DNA of 64,000 bases from Actinoplanes auranticolor (lineage in GTDB: Bacteria > Actinomycetota > Actinomycetes > Mycobacteriales > Micromonosporaceae). The DNA is taken from contig NZ_BOQL01000006.1 of assembly GCF_018332655.1 (NCBI RefSeq), forward strand, positions 223,946-287,945, read 5' to 3'. The first letter of the stretch is position 1. Each line of letters starts with the position of its first letter. Below the pieces are notes generated by a model. The model saw only the letters and a list, made by a program, of their open reading frames with translations, was not told where the DNA came from and searched no databases. Positions 49,740 through 58,789 of this stretch are shown piece after piece. The position numbers and the translations under genes are program-made.

Positions 49740-52700
49740 TGTCGCCGGACGACCTGTTCGCCGACGGGGGCACCGCCGGACGGCTGATGGCCCGGCTGGA
49801 CTGGGCCGCCACGGATCTGGGCCCGGTCGACGCGTGGCCGCAGAGCCTGCGCGCCGCCGTACGCATCGTGCTCTCCTCGCGGTATCCCATGCTGCTGCTC
49901 TGGGGCCCGCGGTTCACCCAGCTCTACAACGACGCGTACTCCGCGCTGATCGGGGACCAGCACCCGGCCGCGCTGGGCGGGGACGTGCGGGTCACCCTGG
50001 CCGACAGCTGGGACGTGCTCGAGCCGCTGATCGCCGACGCGATGGCCACCGGCGTGGCCAGCTGGGTGCCGGCCCTGCAGCTGGTGCTGGACCGGGCCGG
50101 TTACCGCGAGGAGGCGTACTTCAGCGTCTCGCACGCCCCGGCCCGCGACGACGACGGCACCACCATGGGCGTGCTCACCGTCTGCAGCGAGGTCACCGAC
50201 CAGATCGTCGGGGAGCGGCGGCTGCGGCTGCTGCGGGACCTGTCGCTGCCGGCCGGCACCGAGACCGCGGACGTCGCCGAGACCTGTGCCCGGCTGTCGG
50301 CGGTGATCGGCGAGCAGCCGCTGGACGTGCCGTTCGCCGCGATCTACCTGCGGGACGGCGGTCTGCTGCGGCTGGCGGCGTGCGTCGGTGCCGACGCCGA
50401 CGACAGCCCGGTGCAGGCCGCGCTCCCCGTGACGCTGAGCGTGGGGGAGGCGCGGGCCGATGCCGCGTACCCGGAAGGCGATGATCCGTGGGGCCTGCGG
50501 GCCGCCGCCGCCGGGCGCACCGCCCGCACCGACGACGTGGTGAAGCGGCTCGCCGTGACCGGCGGTCCCTGGGGTGACCCGGTCCGGGTGGCGGTGGCGC
50601 AGCCGCTGCCCTCGGCCGATCGCGAGCAGCCCGTCGGGGTCGTCCTCACCGGGATCAGCCCCAGCCGCGGCCTCGACGAGACCTACCGGTCCTTCCTGCA
50701 GCTGCTGGCCCAGCAGGTCGCCGTCGCGGTCCGCAACGCCCAGGCCTACCAGCAGGAACGCGACCGCGCCGAGGCGCTGGCCGAGCTCGACCGGGTCAAG
50801 ACCGGGTTCTTCACCAACGTCAGCCACGAGTTCCGCACCCCGCTCACGCTGATGCTCGGCCCGCTCGCCGACGCCCTGGCCGACCGGCAGGAGCCGCTGC
50901 CGGCCGGGCAGCGCGAGCGGGTGGACACCGCCTGGCGCAACGCCAACCGGCTGCTCGGCCTGGTCAACGACCTGCTGACCTTCTCCAGCCTGGAGGCCGG
51001 CCGGGCCGGGCACGCGCCGCGGGCCGTCGATCTGGCCACCTACACCGCGGAGCTGGCCGGGGTCTTCCGGTCCGCCGTGGAGCGCGCCGGGCTACGCCTG
51101 GTGGTGGACTGCCCGCCGCTGCACCGGCCGGTCGCCGTGGACCCGGGCAACTGGGAGAAGATCGTCACCAACCTGATCTCCAACGCCCTCAAGTTCACCT
51201 TCGTAGGTGAGATCCGGGTGGCGCTGGAGGCCGACGACGAGCAGATCCGGCTGCGCGTCACGGACACCGGCATCGGCATCGACGCGGCGCAGCTGCCCCG
51301 GCTGTTCGACCGGTTCCACCGGGTCCAGGGGGTGCGCTCGCGCAGCCACGAGGGCACCGGCATCGGCCTGGCGATGGTCCGCGAGCTCAGCCGCCTGCAG
51401 GGCGGCGATGTGCGGGCCGAGAGCGCGCCGGGTGAAGGTTCCGCCTTCACCGTGACCTTGCCGTGGACCGCGGTCGAGCCGGCGGCCGAGGTGGCGACCG
51501 CGCCGGACGAGCCGACGTTCGCCACCGCCGAGGCGGCGGTCCGGGAGGTCACCGGCTGGCTCGAGGACGACGCCGGCGCCGAGGCGCCGCCCGTCGCGCC
51601 CGGAGCGCAGGACCGGGACGCGGGGGAGGACGGGGCCGCGGCCCGGATCCTGGTCGCCGACGACAACAGCGACATGCGGGCCTATCTGGTACGGCTGCTG
51701 GGCGCCCAGGGCTGGCAGGTGGAGACGGTCGCGGACGGGCAGGCGGCCCTGGAGGCGATCGGCCGCAACCCACCCGACCTGCTGCTGACCGACGTGATGA
51801 TGCCCCGGCTGGACGGCTTCGGCCTGGTCCGGGCGCTGCGCCGGGAGCCGGCCACGGAGGCGTTGCCGGTCGTGATGCTGTCCGCGCGCGCCGGTCAGGA
51901 GGCCGGCGTCGAGGGGCTGCAGGTCGGCGCGGACGACTACGTCGTGAAACCGTTCACCGCCGCCGAGCTCGTCGCCCGGGTCCGCACCACCCTGCGGCTG
52001 GCCCGGCTGCGCGGCACGCACACCCGGCAGCTGCGGGTGCTCGCCGACACCGCGGCGGTGATCGCCTCCGGCCGGGCCCTGGAGGAGGCGTTCCAGGCCG
52101 CCACCGAGCAGGCCCGCGCGTTGCTCGGCGGCGTCCGCGCGGTCACCGAACTGGACGGCGACGAGCACCATGCCCCGTTGCGCTTCACCGCGCCGCCCGC
52201 GGGCTCCGGGGACGTCATCGGGGACACCCGCACCCTGAGCGCGGTCATCCGGGGTGCCGACGGCGGCCGGCTCGGCAGCATCGCCGTACGGGTCGGCGCG
52301 GCGAGCCCACCGGCGGACGGCGCCCGGGCCCTGCTCGACTCGATGGCCACCATGCTGGCCTCGCTGGCCCAGAGCACCTGGCAGCTCGAACACGAGCGGC
52401 AGCTGACCCTCACGCTCCAGCAGAGCCTGCTACCGGAGAGCCTTCCCTCGCCGGAGGGCTGGGACGTGCAGGCGCGGTACCGGCCGGCGTCCGGCGAGCT
52501 GGGCGGCGACTTCTACGACGTCGTGGCGCTGCCCGGCGGCGACCTGGTGGTCAGCATCGGCGACGTGGCGGGGCACGGGCTGGGCGCGGCGGTGACCAGC
52601 GGGCAGGTCCGCAACGCCGTCCGCGCGTACGCGATCGAGGACCCGGCGCCCGCCGCCGTCCTGACCCGCGTGGCGACGCTGCTCTCCCGCCTGGGCGCAC

Positions 52701-53554
52701 CGTTCTCGGCCACCCTGCTCGTGGGCCGGCTGAGCCCGGCCACCGGGGATTTCTCCTGGTGCAGCGCCGGGCACCCGCCGCCGGTGCGCAGCGCCCCGGG
52801 GGAGGAGACGCGGTTGCTGACCGGTCCGGCCGGACCGCCGCTCGGCGCCGCCGTGGCCGCCTACGAGCAGCACGAGGAGTCGCTGCCGCCCGGGGCGCAG
52901 TTGGTGCTGGTCACCGACGGCCTGCTCGCCGGGGACGGGACGGCCCGCCTGCTCCAGCGGGCCGGGACCTCGTACGCGAACGGCGCCCCGGCGGCCACGG
53001 TCGTCGAAGCGGTCCTGGCCGACGCCGCGCAGCCGCGCGACGACATCGCGGTCGTCGCTGTGCGGCGCCGGGGGCCCGTCGCGCCGGCCGCCACGGTCAC
53101 GCTGCCGGAGGTCGACGCCACCTGGGTCTATCCGCTGGTGCCGACGGCCGCCGCGGCGATGCGCCGGGACCTGCGCGGGGCGCTGTCGGGCGACCGGATC
53201 GATCCGGACCTGCTCGACGACCTGCAGGTGGCCGCGACCGAGGCGGTGAACAACGCCGTCGAGCACGCCCAGCACCCCAGCCGGCCGGAGGTCGAGGTGC
53301 GGCTGCGGGTCGCGGACGGGCTGGTCCGGGTCGTCGTGCAGGACTTCGGCGGCTGGCGGGAGCGGCCACCGGCGCGCGACCGGGGCCGCGGCGCGCTGCT
53401 GATGAACGCGTACGGCGACGTACGGGTCACCTCGACGGCGACCGGTACGACGGTGACCATCGAACGCCGCTGGGCCGAGCCGCCGGGCCAGGCAGCCTCG
53501 CTCAGGGCCGCTGTGCCGCCGGCCCGGCCTACAGAGGCCGGCCCAGATCGGTGA
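49739..53554 (+). CDS. Sensor histidine kinase - receiver - PP2C phosphatase - anti-sigma kinase fusion
   Basis: The 1271-residue protein is soluble. Order: PAS-like domain (1-150), GAF (160-340), HisKA with VSHEFRTPL (His363), HATPase (450-580, GTGIGLAMVREL), receiver (about 636-755; Asp685 in LLTDVMMPRLDG, phosphoacceptor), a GAF-like linker (760-880), SpoIIE-type PP2C phosphatase (898-1110; GGDFYDV and IGDVAGHG metal sites) and a C-terminal RsbW-like HATPase (1130-1260; ATEAVNNAVEHA). It joins a hybrid two-component sensor to both enzyme types of the partner-switch pathway that controls alternative sigma factors. No cognate anti-anti-sigma factor lies beside it; another RsbW-like kinase is at 63461. 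The last 26 nt overlap the convergent PLD-like gene. Confidence 0.9.
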   Translation: MSPDDLFADGGTAGRLMARLDWAATDLGPVDAWPQSLRAAVRIVLSSRYPMLLLWGPRFTQLYNDAYSALIGDQHPAALGGDVRVTLADSWDVLEPLIADAMATGVASWVPALQLVLDRAGYREEAYFSVSHAPARDDDGTTMGVLTVCSEVTDQIVGERRLRLLRDLSLPAGTETADVAETCARLSAVIGEQPLDVPFAAIYLRDGGLLRLAACVGADADDSPVQAALPVTLSVGEARADAAYPEGDDPWGLRAAAAGRTARTDDVVKRLAVTGGPWGDPVRVAVAQPLPSADREQPVGVVLTGISPSRGLDETYRSFLQLLAQQVAVAVRNAQAYQQERDRAEALAELDRVKTGFFTNVSHEFRTPLTLMLGPLADALADRQEPLPAGQRERVDTAWRNANRLLGLVNDLLTFSSLEAGRAGHAPRAVDLATYTAELAGVFRSAVERAGLRLVVDCPPLHRPVAVDPGNWEKIVTNLISNALKFTFVGEIRVALEADDEQIRLRVTDTGIGIDAAQLPRLFDRFHRVQGVRSRSHEGTGIGLAMVRELSRLQGGDVRAESAPGEGSAFTVTLPWTAVEPAAEVATAPDEPTFATAEAAVREVTGWLEDDAGAEAPPVAPGAQDRDAGEDGAAARILVADDNSDMRAYLVRLLGAQGWQVETVADGQAALEAIGRNPPDLLLTDVMMPRLDGFGLVRALRREPATEALPVVMLSARAGQEAGVEGLQVGADDYVVKPFTAAELVARVRTTLRLARLRGTHTRQLRVLADTAAVIASGRALEEAFQAATEQARALLGGVRAVTELDGDEHHAPLRFTAPPAGSGDVIGDTRTLSAVIRGADGGRLGSIAVRVGAASPPADGARALLDSMATMLASLAQSTWQLEHERQLTLTLQQSLLPESLPSPEGWDVQARYRPASGELGGDFYDVVALPGGDLVVSIGDVAGHGLGAAVTSGQVRNAVRAYAIEDPAPAAVLTRVATLLSRLGAPFSATLLVGRLSPATGDFSWCSAGHPPPVRSAPGEETRLLTGPAGPPLGAAVAAYEQHEESLPPGAQLVLVTDGLLAGDGTARLLQRAGTSYANGAPAATVVEAVLADAAQPRDDIAVVAVRRRGPVAPAATVTLPEVDATWVYPLVPTAAAAMRRDLRGALSGDRIDPDLLDDLQVAATEAVNNAVEHAQHPSRPEVEVRLRVADGLVRVVVQDFGGWRERPPARDRGRGALLMNAYGDVRVTSTATGTTVTIERRWAEPPGQAASLRAAVPPARPTEAGPDR

Positions 53555-54629
53555 TGATCCGGTCGATCTCGGCCAGCGCCACGCCGGCGAGCCGCTGCTG
53601 GGCGGCCTCGGCAGCGGCGTCGGTCTCCTCCAGGTCGCCGAGCACCACGATGTTCTCGTCGTTGAGGGTGGTCGCCGGTCCGGTGTAGTTGAAGCTGCCG
53701 ATGATGATCAGGCGGGCGTCGACGACCATCAGCTTGTGGTGCACCTTGCGCAGCCCGGTGCCCGGCTTGTTCTCCCACAGCCGCACCCCGGCCGCCTTGA
53801 GCGGCTGGGTGGCCGCCCAGCGCTGGGCGCCCTGGCCGCGGTCCAGGAGGCCCCGGATCGGCAGGCCGGGACCGACCAGCCGGATCATCGCGTCGTCGAT
53901 GCCGGAGGACTGGGCGAAGGTGAACATCGCGAAGTCGATGCGGGCCCGCGCCTTGAGCATCTGCTTCATGATCTCCATCTCCGGCCCGTGCCGCGGCGCG
54001 AACAGCGGCTTGACCCGGATGCCGCCCAGCCGGAACTCGCCGGGCCGGGCCTCGTGCCGCTCGTGCAGGTCGCCGAAGGTGCCGCCGCGCATCCGGTCGA
54101 ACTCGCTGCGGTACTGGTCGGTGGCCTGCTTGCCGCCGAGCACGACGATGTGGTTGAGGTTGTTGCCGGACCGCCCGGCGCCGGTGTCGAGGTTGGTGCC
54201 GGTGTCGGTGCGGGTGAAGTTGGCCGAGCCGGTCAGCACCGCCGCGCCGGGCTTGCCGTGGTCGCGCACCACGAACTTCTGGTGGAAGATCGCCGGGTTC
54301 AGGTCGGTGATCACGTCGACGCCGGCGCGCAGGAACGCGGCGTGGATGACCCGGTTGCCCTCGTTGTCCCCGGCGACCGCCCACGGGTCCGCCGGCGCCC
54401 GGTCCTCGTGCAGGTAGCTCGACTCGAGGATGATCTGCACGCGTACCCCGCGGGACTTGGCGTCGAGGATGGCCCGGGCGATCGGCTCGGAGTCGATCTC
54501 CTGGACGGCGATCCGCAACGACGTCGTGGCGGCGCCCAGGAAGTCCAGGATGACGGCGTGCAGATCGTCGGGTCCGCCCAGCACGGGCGGCCCGGTGTGG
54601 AACGTGATCTCGCCCAGCTGCACAGCCAT
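53529..54629 (-). CDS. Phospholipase D-like (HKD) protein
   Basis: The 366-residue protein has two HKD half-sites: HQKFVVRD...GSANFT (about residues 115-140) and HHKLMVVD...GSFNYT (about 295-320). Together these form one active site with a covalent phosphohistidine intermediate. Members hydrolyse phosphodiesters in phospholipids or nucleic acids. No signal peptide is seen, so a cytosolic nuclease-like or unknown role is as likely as a phospholipase. The start is ATG 54629. Its 3' end overlaps that of the sensor kinase gene by 26 nt. Confidence 0.85.
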   Translation of the reverse strand: MAVQLGEITFHTGPPVLGGPDDLHAVILDFLGAATTSLRIAVQEIDSEPIARAILDAKSRGVRVQIILESSYLHEDRAPADPWAVAGDNEGNRVIHAAFLRAGVDVITDLNPAIFHQKFVVRDHGKPGAAVLTGSANFTRTDTGTNLDTGAGRSGNNLNHIVVLGGKQATDQYRSEFDRMRGGTFGDLHERHEARPGEFRLGGIRVKPLFAPRHGPEMEIMKQMLKARARIDFAMFTFAQSSGIDDAMIRLVGPGLPIRGLLDRGQGAQRWAATQPLKAAGVRLWENKPGTGLRKVHHKLMVVDARLIIIGSFNYTGPATTLNDENIVVLGDLEETDAAAEAAQQRLAGVALAEIDRIITDLGRPL

Positions 54630-54777
54630 GACAGCACCCTCATCTCACCGCCGGTCCCGTCCCACCATGACCCGGCGCGGCGGCGATCCGCGTCCTCGGT
54701 CGCCAACACGACTGCCCCGGCGGCCGGGTTCACCCGAAGAGACGACCGGGGACGGCAGCGGTCACCATGGTGCGGTG

Positions 54778-55626
54778 ATGATGCTGCTTCCCGCTGATGT
54801 GCTGCGCCCGCGCCGGCCCGACGAGCATTTCGCCGCGGAGGCGGCGGCCGCCCGCGAAGCGGGGTGGACGGTCGCGCTGGTCGATCACGACGGGCTGGCC
54901 GCGGGCGCGGCGGACGCTGCGGTGGCCCGAGTGCCCGCCGGCGACGGCGCCGTCTACCGGGGCTGGATGCTGGGCGCCGATCGGTACGCGGCCATGGCGC
55001 GAGCTCTGGCCGGGCGGGGCGTGACGCTGCGAACCGGTCCGGAGCAGTACCGCCGCGCTCACGAGCTGCCGGGCTGGGCCGCGCAGCTGGCCGGGTTCAC
55101 GCCGGACACGACGTGGACCTCCGGTGCCGATCGGGCCGCCTTCGACGAGGCCCGCGCGGCTCTGGGCGAGGGACCGGCGGTGCTGCGGGACTGGACCAAG
55201 TCGATGAAGCACTACTGGGACGAGGCGGTCTACGTCCCTCAGCTCGGCGACGCTGCGGCGGCGTGGCGGGTCGCGAGCCGGTTGCGGGAGTTGCGCGGTG
55301 ACGAGTTCACCGGCGGGTTCGTGCTGCGCCGGTTCGAGCGGTTCACCGGGGCCGAGGTCCGTACCTGGTGGGTACGCGGGGAGTGCAGGCTGGTCAGCGC
55401 CCACCCGGACAGCCCGGACGAGCTGCCCCCGGCCGGTCCGGACCTGGCCGCGATCACACCGGTGATCGCGGGGCTGGGCCTGCCGTTCGTGACGGTGGAT
55501 CTCGCGCTGCGCGCCGACGGGGTGTGGCGGGTCATCGAGGTGGGTGACGGTCAGGTGAGTGACCGTCCGGTGTCGACGACCGCGGAGGTCTTCGTCGCGG
55601 CAGTCGGGGACCGCATCTTGACCTGA
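54778..55626 (+). CDS. ATP-grasp domain protein
   Basis: From ATG 54778 (GTG 54775 and ATG 54781 are also possible) the protein has 282 residues. The C-terminal half shows an ATP-grasp pattern: LRDWTKSMKHYW, GFVLRRFERFTGAEVRTWWV, FVTVDLALRADGVWRVIEVGDGQVSD. Such enzymes form amide or thioester bonds through acyl phosphates. The subgroup is mostly found as lone genes of unknown substrate. It stands 148 nt from the divergent PLD-like gene, and its stop overlaps the -35 box of the next promoter. Confidence 0.75.
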   Translation: MMLLPADVLRPRRPDEHFAAEAAAAREAGWTVALVDHDGLAAGAADAAVARVPAGDGAVYRGWMLGADRYAAMARALAGRGVTLRTGPEQYRRAHELPGWAAQLAGFTPDTTWTSGADRAAFDEARAALGEGPAVLRDWTKSMKHYWDEAVYVPQLGDAAAAWRVASRLRELRGDEFTGGFVLRRFERFTGAEVRTWWVRGECRLVSAHPDSPDELPPAGPDLAAITPVIAGLGLPFVTVDLALRADGVWRVIEVGDGQVSDRPVSTTAEVFVAAVGDRILT

Positions 55627-55646
55627 TTGATGTGACCGTTAACACT
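55618..55646 (+). promoter_or_regulatory. Promoter and LacI-type operator of the second GH43 gene
   Basis: TTGACC (55618-55623) and TAACAC (55640-55645), 16 nt apart, form the promoter. The 16-mer TGTGACCGTTAACACT (55631-55646) is identical to the one at 41077 and lies the same 7 nt after the -35. The 7-nt gap differs between the two sites, so the conservation is specific to the boxes and the operator. Confidence 0.7.
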
Positions 55647-55688
55647 CATGCGTAACTTGGGCGAAACACTCGACGAAGGGCGCCCCGC

Positions 55689-57161
55689 ATGACCGTCCCC
55701 GCGATTCCCCCTGCCCGGCCCGGCCGGTGGCGCCCGGCCCTGATCGCCGCCGTCGCGATCCTCAGCCTCGTCGCCGCGACGTTCGCGGGCGCCACGCCCG
55801 CCGCCGCCGCTCCCGCGGTGCAGTACACCAATCCGCTGATCAACCAGCGGGCCGACGCCCACATCGTCAAGCACACCGACGGCTACTACTACTTCACCGC
55901 GACCGTGCCCGAGTACGACCGCATCGTGCTGCGCCGGGCCACCACCATCCAGGGCCTGTCCACCGCGCCGGAGACGGTGATCTGGCGCAAGCACGGCAGC
56001 GGCATCATGGGCGCGCACATCTGGGCTCCCGAGATCCACTTCATCGACGGCAAGTGGTACGTCTACTTCGCCGCCGGCGCGACCAACGACGTCTGGGCCA
56101 TCCGGATGTACGTCCTGGAGGGCACCGGCGCCAACCCGCTCACCGCCTCCTGGGCCGAGAAGGGCCAGATCCGTACGTCCTGGGAGACCTTCGCCCTGGA
56201 CGCGTCGACCTTCGTCACCAACGGTGTGCGGTATCTCGTCTGGGCACAGGCGGAGCCCGGCATCGACACCAACTCCAACCTCTACATCGCCCGGATGAGC
56301 AACCCGTGGACCATCACCGGCACCCCGATGCGGATCGCGGTGCCGACGCTGGCCTGGGAACGCCGCGGCGGGGTCGAGGTGAACGAGGGGCCCGCGGTGA
56401 TCCAGCGCAACGGCCGGGTGTTCCTGGCGTACTCGGCCAGCGCGACCGACGCCAACTACTGCCTGGGGCTGCTGACCGCCTCCGCCACCAGCAACCTGCT
56501 CAGCGCGTCCTCGTGGACCAAGACCCCCGACCCGGTCTTCGTGAGCAATGCCGGCACCGGCCAGTACGGCCCCGGCCACAACTCGTTCACGACCTCCGAG
56601 GACGGCCAGAGCGACATCCTCGTCTACCACGACCGCAACTACCCGACCATCAACGGCGACCCGCTCAAGGACCCGAACCGGCGTACCCGGGTGCAGAAGC
56701 TCTACTGGAACGCCGACGGCACCCCCGACTTCGGCATCCCGGTGCCGGACGGCGCCACCCCGGTCCGCCTGAAGTCGGCCAACTTCCCGGACCGCTTCGT
56801 CCGGCACTGGGAGTACCGGGCGCGCATCGAGGCCGGCGTCAAGCCGCTCGCCGACTCCCAGTTCCGCCTGGTTCCCGGCCTGGCCGGCGGGTCCACGGTG
56901 TCCCTGGAGTCCACCAACTTCCCGGGCTACTACCTGCGGCACAGCAACTTCGAGGGCTGGGTACGCCGCGACGACGGCACGGCGGCCTTCCGCGCCGACG
57001 CCAGCTTCACCCGCCGGCCGGGCCTGACCGGCAGCGGGACCGTGTCGTTCGAGTCGGTCAACTACCCCGGCCGGTACCTGCGCCACTACGACAACCTGAT
57101 CCACGTGCAGGCCGTCGCGACGGCGACCGAGCGCGCGGACGCCACCTTCATCCTCGATTGA
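55689..57161 (+). CDS. Secreted GH43 exo-arabinofuranosidase with arabinose-binding (CBM42) domain
   Basis: The 490-residue exported enzyme has a signal peptide (cleavage near 40-41), a five-bladed GH43 domain (about 44-350) with expected catalytic residues Asp56, Asp171 and Glu233, and a C-terminal AbfB/CBM42 beta-trefoil (about 355-490) with the repeated LKSANFPDRFVRH-like units. This layout matches Streptomyces exo-1,5-alpha-L-arabinofuranosidases, which release arabinose from arabinan. The start is ATG 55689 after GAAGGG (55675-55680). It shares its operator with the large GH43 gene, so both are probably induced together by an arabinan-derived sugar. The stop lies 13 nt before the convergent tnpB, and no terminator hairpin is visible between them. 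Confidence 0.9.
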   Translation: MTVPAIPPARPGRWRPALIAAVAILSLVAATFAGATPAAAAPAVQYTNPLINQRADAHIVKHTDGYYYFTATVPEYDRIVLRRATTIQGLSTAPETVIWRKHGSGIMGAHIWAPEIHFIDGKWYVYFAAGATNDVWAIRMYVLEGTGANPLTASWAEKGQIRTSWETFALDASTFVTNGVRYLVWAQAEPGIDTNSNLYIARMSNPWTITGTPMRIAVPTLAWERRGGVEVNEGPAVIQRNGRVFLAYSASATDANYCLGLLTASATSNLLSASSWTKTPDPVFVSNAGTGQYGPGHNSFTTSEDGQSDILVYHDRNYPTINGDPLKDPNRRTRVQKLYWNADGTPDFGIPVPDGATPVRLKSANFPDRFVRHWEYRARIEAGVKPLADSQFRLVPGLAGGSTVSLESTNFPGYYLRHSNFEGWVRRDDGTAAFRADASFTRRPGLTGSGTVSFESVNYPGRYLRHYDNLIHVQAVATATERADATFILD

Positions 57162-58440
57162 CGATCTCTCTGCCCTAAAGCTTAAGGACGGAGTTTCCCT
57201 CCACGCTGCGCATGGAACACGCGGCGTCCGAGCGGATTACCGCTTCGCCGCGCGGTGCCACCATCGCTAGTGGTCTGATCCGCGCTCCACGGTCGTTTAG
57301 GCTCTCGGCGCGTCCCGCCGCGAGCACGTTCATGGCCGCGTTGACGTCCCGGTCATGGGCCGACCCGCATGGGCAGGTCCACGACCGAACGTCCAGGGCC
57401 ATCTTGTCGTTGATCCGCCCGCAGTCCGAGCACATCCGGGTAGAAGGGAAGAACCGGTCCACCCGGGCAAACGTGCGCCCGTACCGGGCGGCCTTGTACT
57501 CCACCATGCCCATGAACGACGCCCAGCCGGCGTCGTGCACGGACTTGGCGAGCCGGGTCCGGCCGAGACCGACGACGCACAGGTCTTCGACGTACACCGC
57601 TTGGTTGTCGCGGATGATCCGTGTCGAGAGCTTGTGCTGCCAGTCCCGCCGGGTGTCGGCCACCCGCGCGTGCGCGCGAGCGACCTTCACGACGGCCTTC
57701 TTGCGGCGGTTGCTGCCCCTTTGCTTGCGGGCGAGGTCCTGTTGCAGGCGCTTGAGGCGGCGGGCAGCCCGGCGCAGGAACTTCGGCGCCGCGACCTTCG
57801 TAGCGTCGGACATGACCGCGAAATGGGTCAGGCCCAGATCGATCCCGATCTCGGACTCGACCGGCGGTAACGTCTCGCCCGCGCCGGTCTGCACGACCAA
57901 CGACGCGAAATACCGTCCCGCCGCGTCCCGGATCACCGTGACCGAGCTGGCCTCGGACGGCAGCTCCCTCGACCAGCGGACCGGCACGTCGCCGATCTTC
58001 GGCAGCCTCAGCCGGCCGTTGTGCAGCACCTTGAATCGAGCGTTTCTGGTGAACCGGATCGCCTGCCGGTTGTCCTTGCAGGAGCGGCGCCGCGGCGGGG
58101 CCACCTTGCGGCCCTTGCGCTTGCCCGTGACCGAGGCGAAGAAGTTGCGGTACGCGGTGTTGAGATCCGCCAGTGCCTGCTGCAACACCACGGCCGACAC
58201 CTCGCCCAGCCACGCCCGCTCCGGGGTCGCCTTCGCCTCGGTGATGATTCGGCGCGACAGCTCGCCATCCGAGACGTACTTCCGGCCCGCCTCGCGTGCC
58301 TGCTGACGCAGACGCAGCCCGTCGTTGAACACCACCCGCGCACACCCGAACGCCTTCGTCAGCTTGATCTGCTGGCCGGGCGTTGGGTAGACGCGATAGT
58401 TGTAACGGAGCTGCACAAGGGGAAGAGTACACAAAGGTTA
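57162..58440 (-). mobile_element. IS605-type tnpB-only element, copy 2 (approximate ends)
   Basis: Similarity with copy 1 begins at 57187 (GACGGAG-N-TTCCCTCC). The element inserted within about 25 nt of the GH43 stop codon, perhaps displacing its terminator. The right limit is set near the end of tnpB similarity and is an estimate. An omega-RNA would be read from the minus strand at about 57165-57330. Confidence 0.5.
57175..58416 (-). CDS. tnpB: TnpB, IS605-family RNA-guided nuclease (copy 2)
   Basis: The protein has 413 residues from GTG 58416; an in-frame TTG at 58434 is an alternative. Neither has a clear ribosome site, and GTG was chosen because family similarity starts at QLRYNYRVYP. 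The RuvC triad is intact (IGIDLGLTHFAV, VYVEDLCVVGL, HDRDVNAA), as are the zinc-binding CSDC and CPC pairs, so it should be an active omega-RNA-guided DNA nuclease. It ends TAG at 57175-57177 with a C-terminal tail different from copy 1. No tnpA is near. It lies convergent to the GH43 gene and divergent from a Phd-type antitoxin gene. Confidence 0.93.
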   Translation of the reverse strand: MQLRYNYRVYPTPGQQIKLTKAFGCARVVFNDGLRLRQQAREAGRKYVSDGELSRRIITEAKATPERAWLGEVSAVVLQQALADLNTAYRNFFASVTGKRKGRKVAPPRRRSCKDNRQAIRFTRNARFKVLHNGRLRLPKIGDVPVRWSRELPSEASSVTVIRDAAGRYFASLVVQTGAGETLPPVESEIGIDLGLTHFAVMSDATKVAAPKFLRRAARRLKRLQQDLARKQRGSNRRKKAVVKVARAHARVADTRRDWQHKLSTRIIRDNQAVYVEDLCVVGLGRTRLAKSVHDAGWASFMGMVEYKAARYGRTFARVDRFFPSTRMCSDCGRINDKMALDVRSWTCPCGSAHDRDVNAAMNVLAAGRAESLNDRGARIRPLAMVAPRGEAVIRSDAACSMRSVEGNSVLKL

Positions 58441-58450
58441 CTATGTCGTC

Positions 58451-58624
58451 ATGGCCGACACCCCGAATGAGATCAGCGTTCGCGAACTGAGGCTGGCGCT
58501 CGCAGGCACTCTCAACAACGTCACCGTGCGCGGCCGGATCATTTACGTGACCAATCACGGCCGGCGCATCGCCGCCATCGTGCCGGTACCGGTGGCTGAG
58601 CAGAGCGAACAGATGCGAGGTTAA
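58451..58624 (+). CDS. Phd/YefM-type antitoxin, orphan
   Basis: The 57-residue protein starts MADTPNEISVRELR and continues with the N-terminal beta-alpha DNA-binding fold of prevent-host-death antitoxins (VRGRIIYVTNHGRRIAAIVPV). Such proteins neutralise Doc-, RelE- or PIN-type toxins and repress their own operon. No toxin frame follows; the next 165 nt are non-coding. The -10-like TACTAT (58439-58444) ends 6 nt before the ATG, which fits a leaderless mRNA. It is divergent from tnpB copy 2 with only 34 nt between them. Confidence 0.75.
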   Translation: MADTPNEISVRELRLALAGTLNNVTVRGRIIYVTNHGRRIAAIVPVPVAEQSEQMRG

Positions 58625-58789
58625 GGCTTTGCTCGGACCCTGGCGGGCGCTCCCAGCGTGGGCCTTTACCCCGGGCCTGATGGCCGGAGCACTGGCCCGC
58701 ATTCCGGTAGCCGGGGACGGACAGCGGATACGGCGACCTCTCAGTCACCTGACACGGTCTCGCCGTCGTCGGAATTCCCAAGGAGAGTC

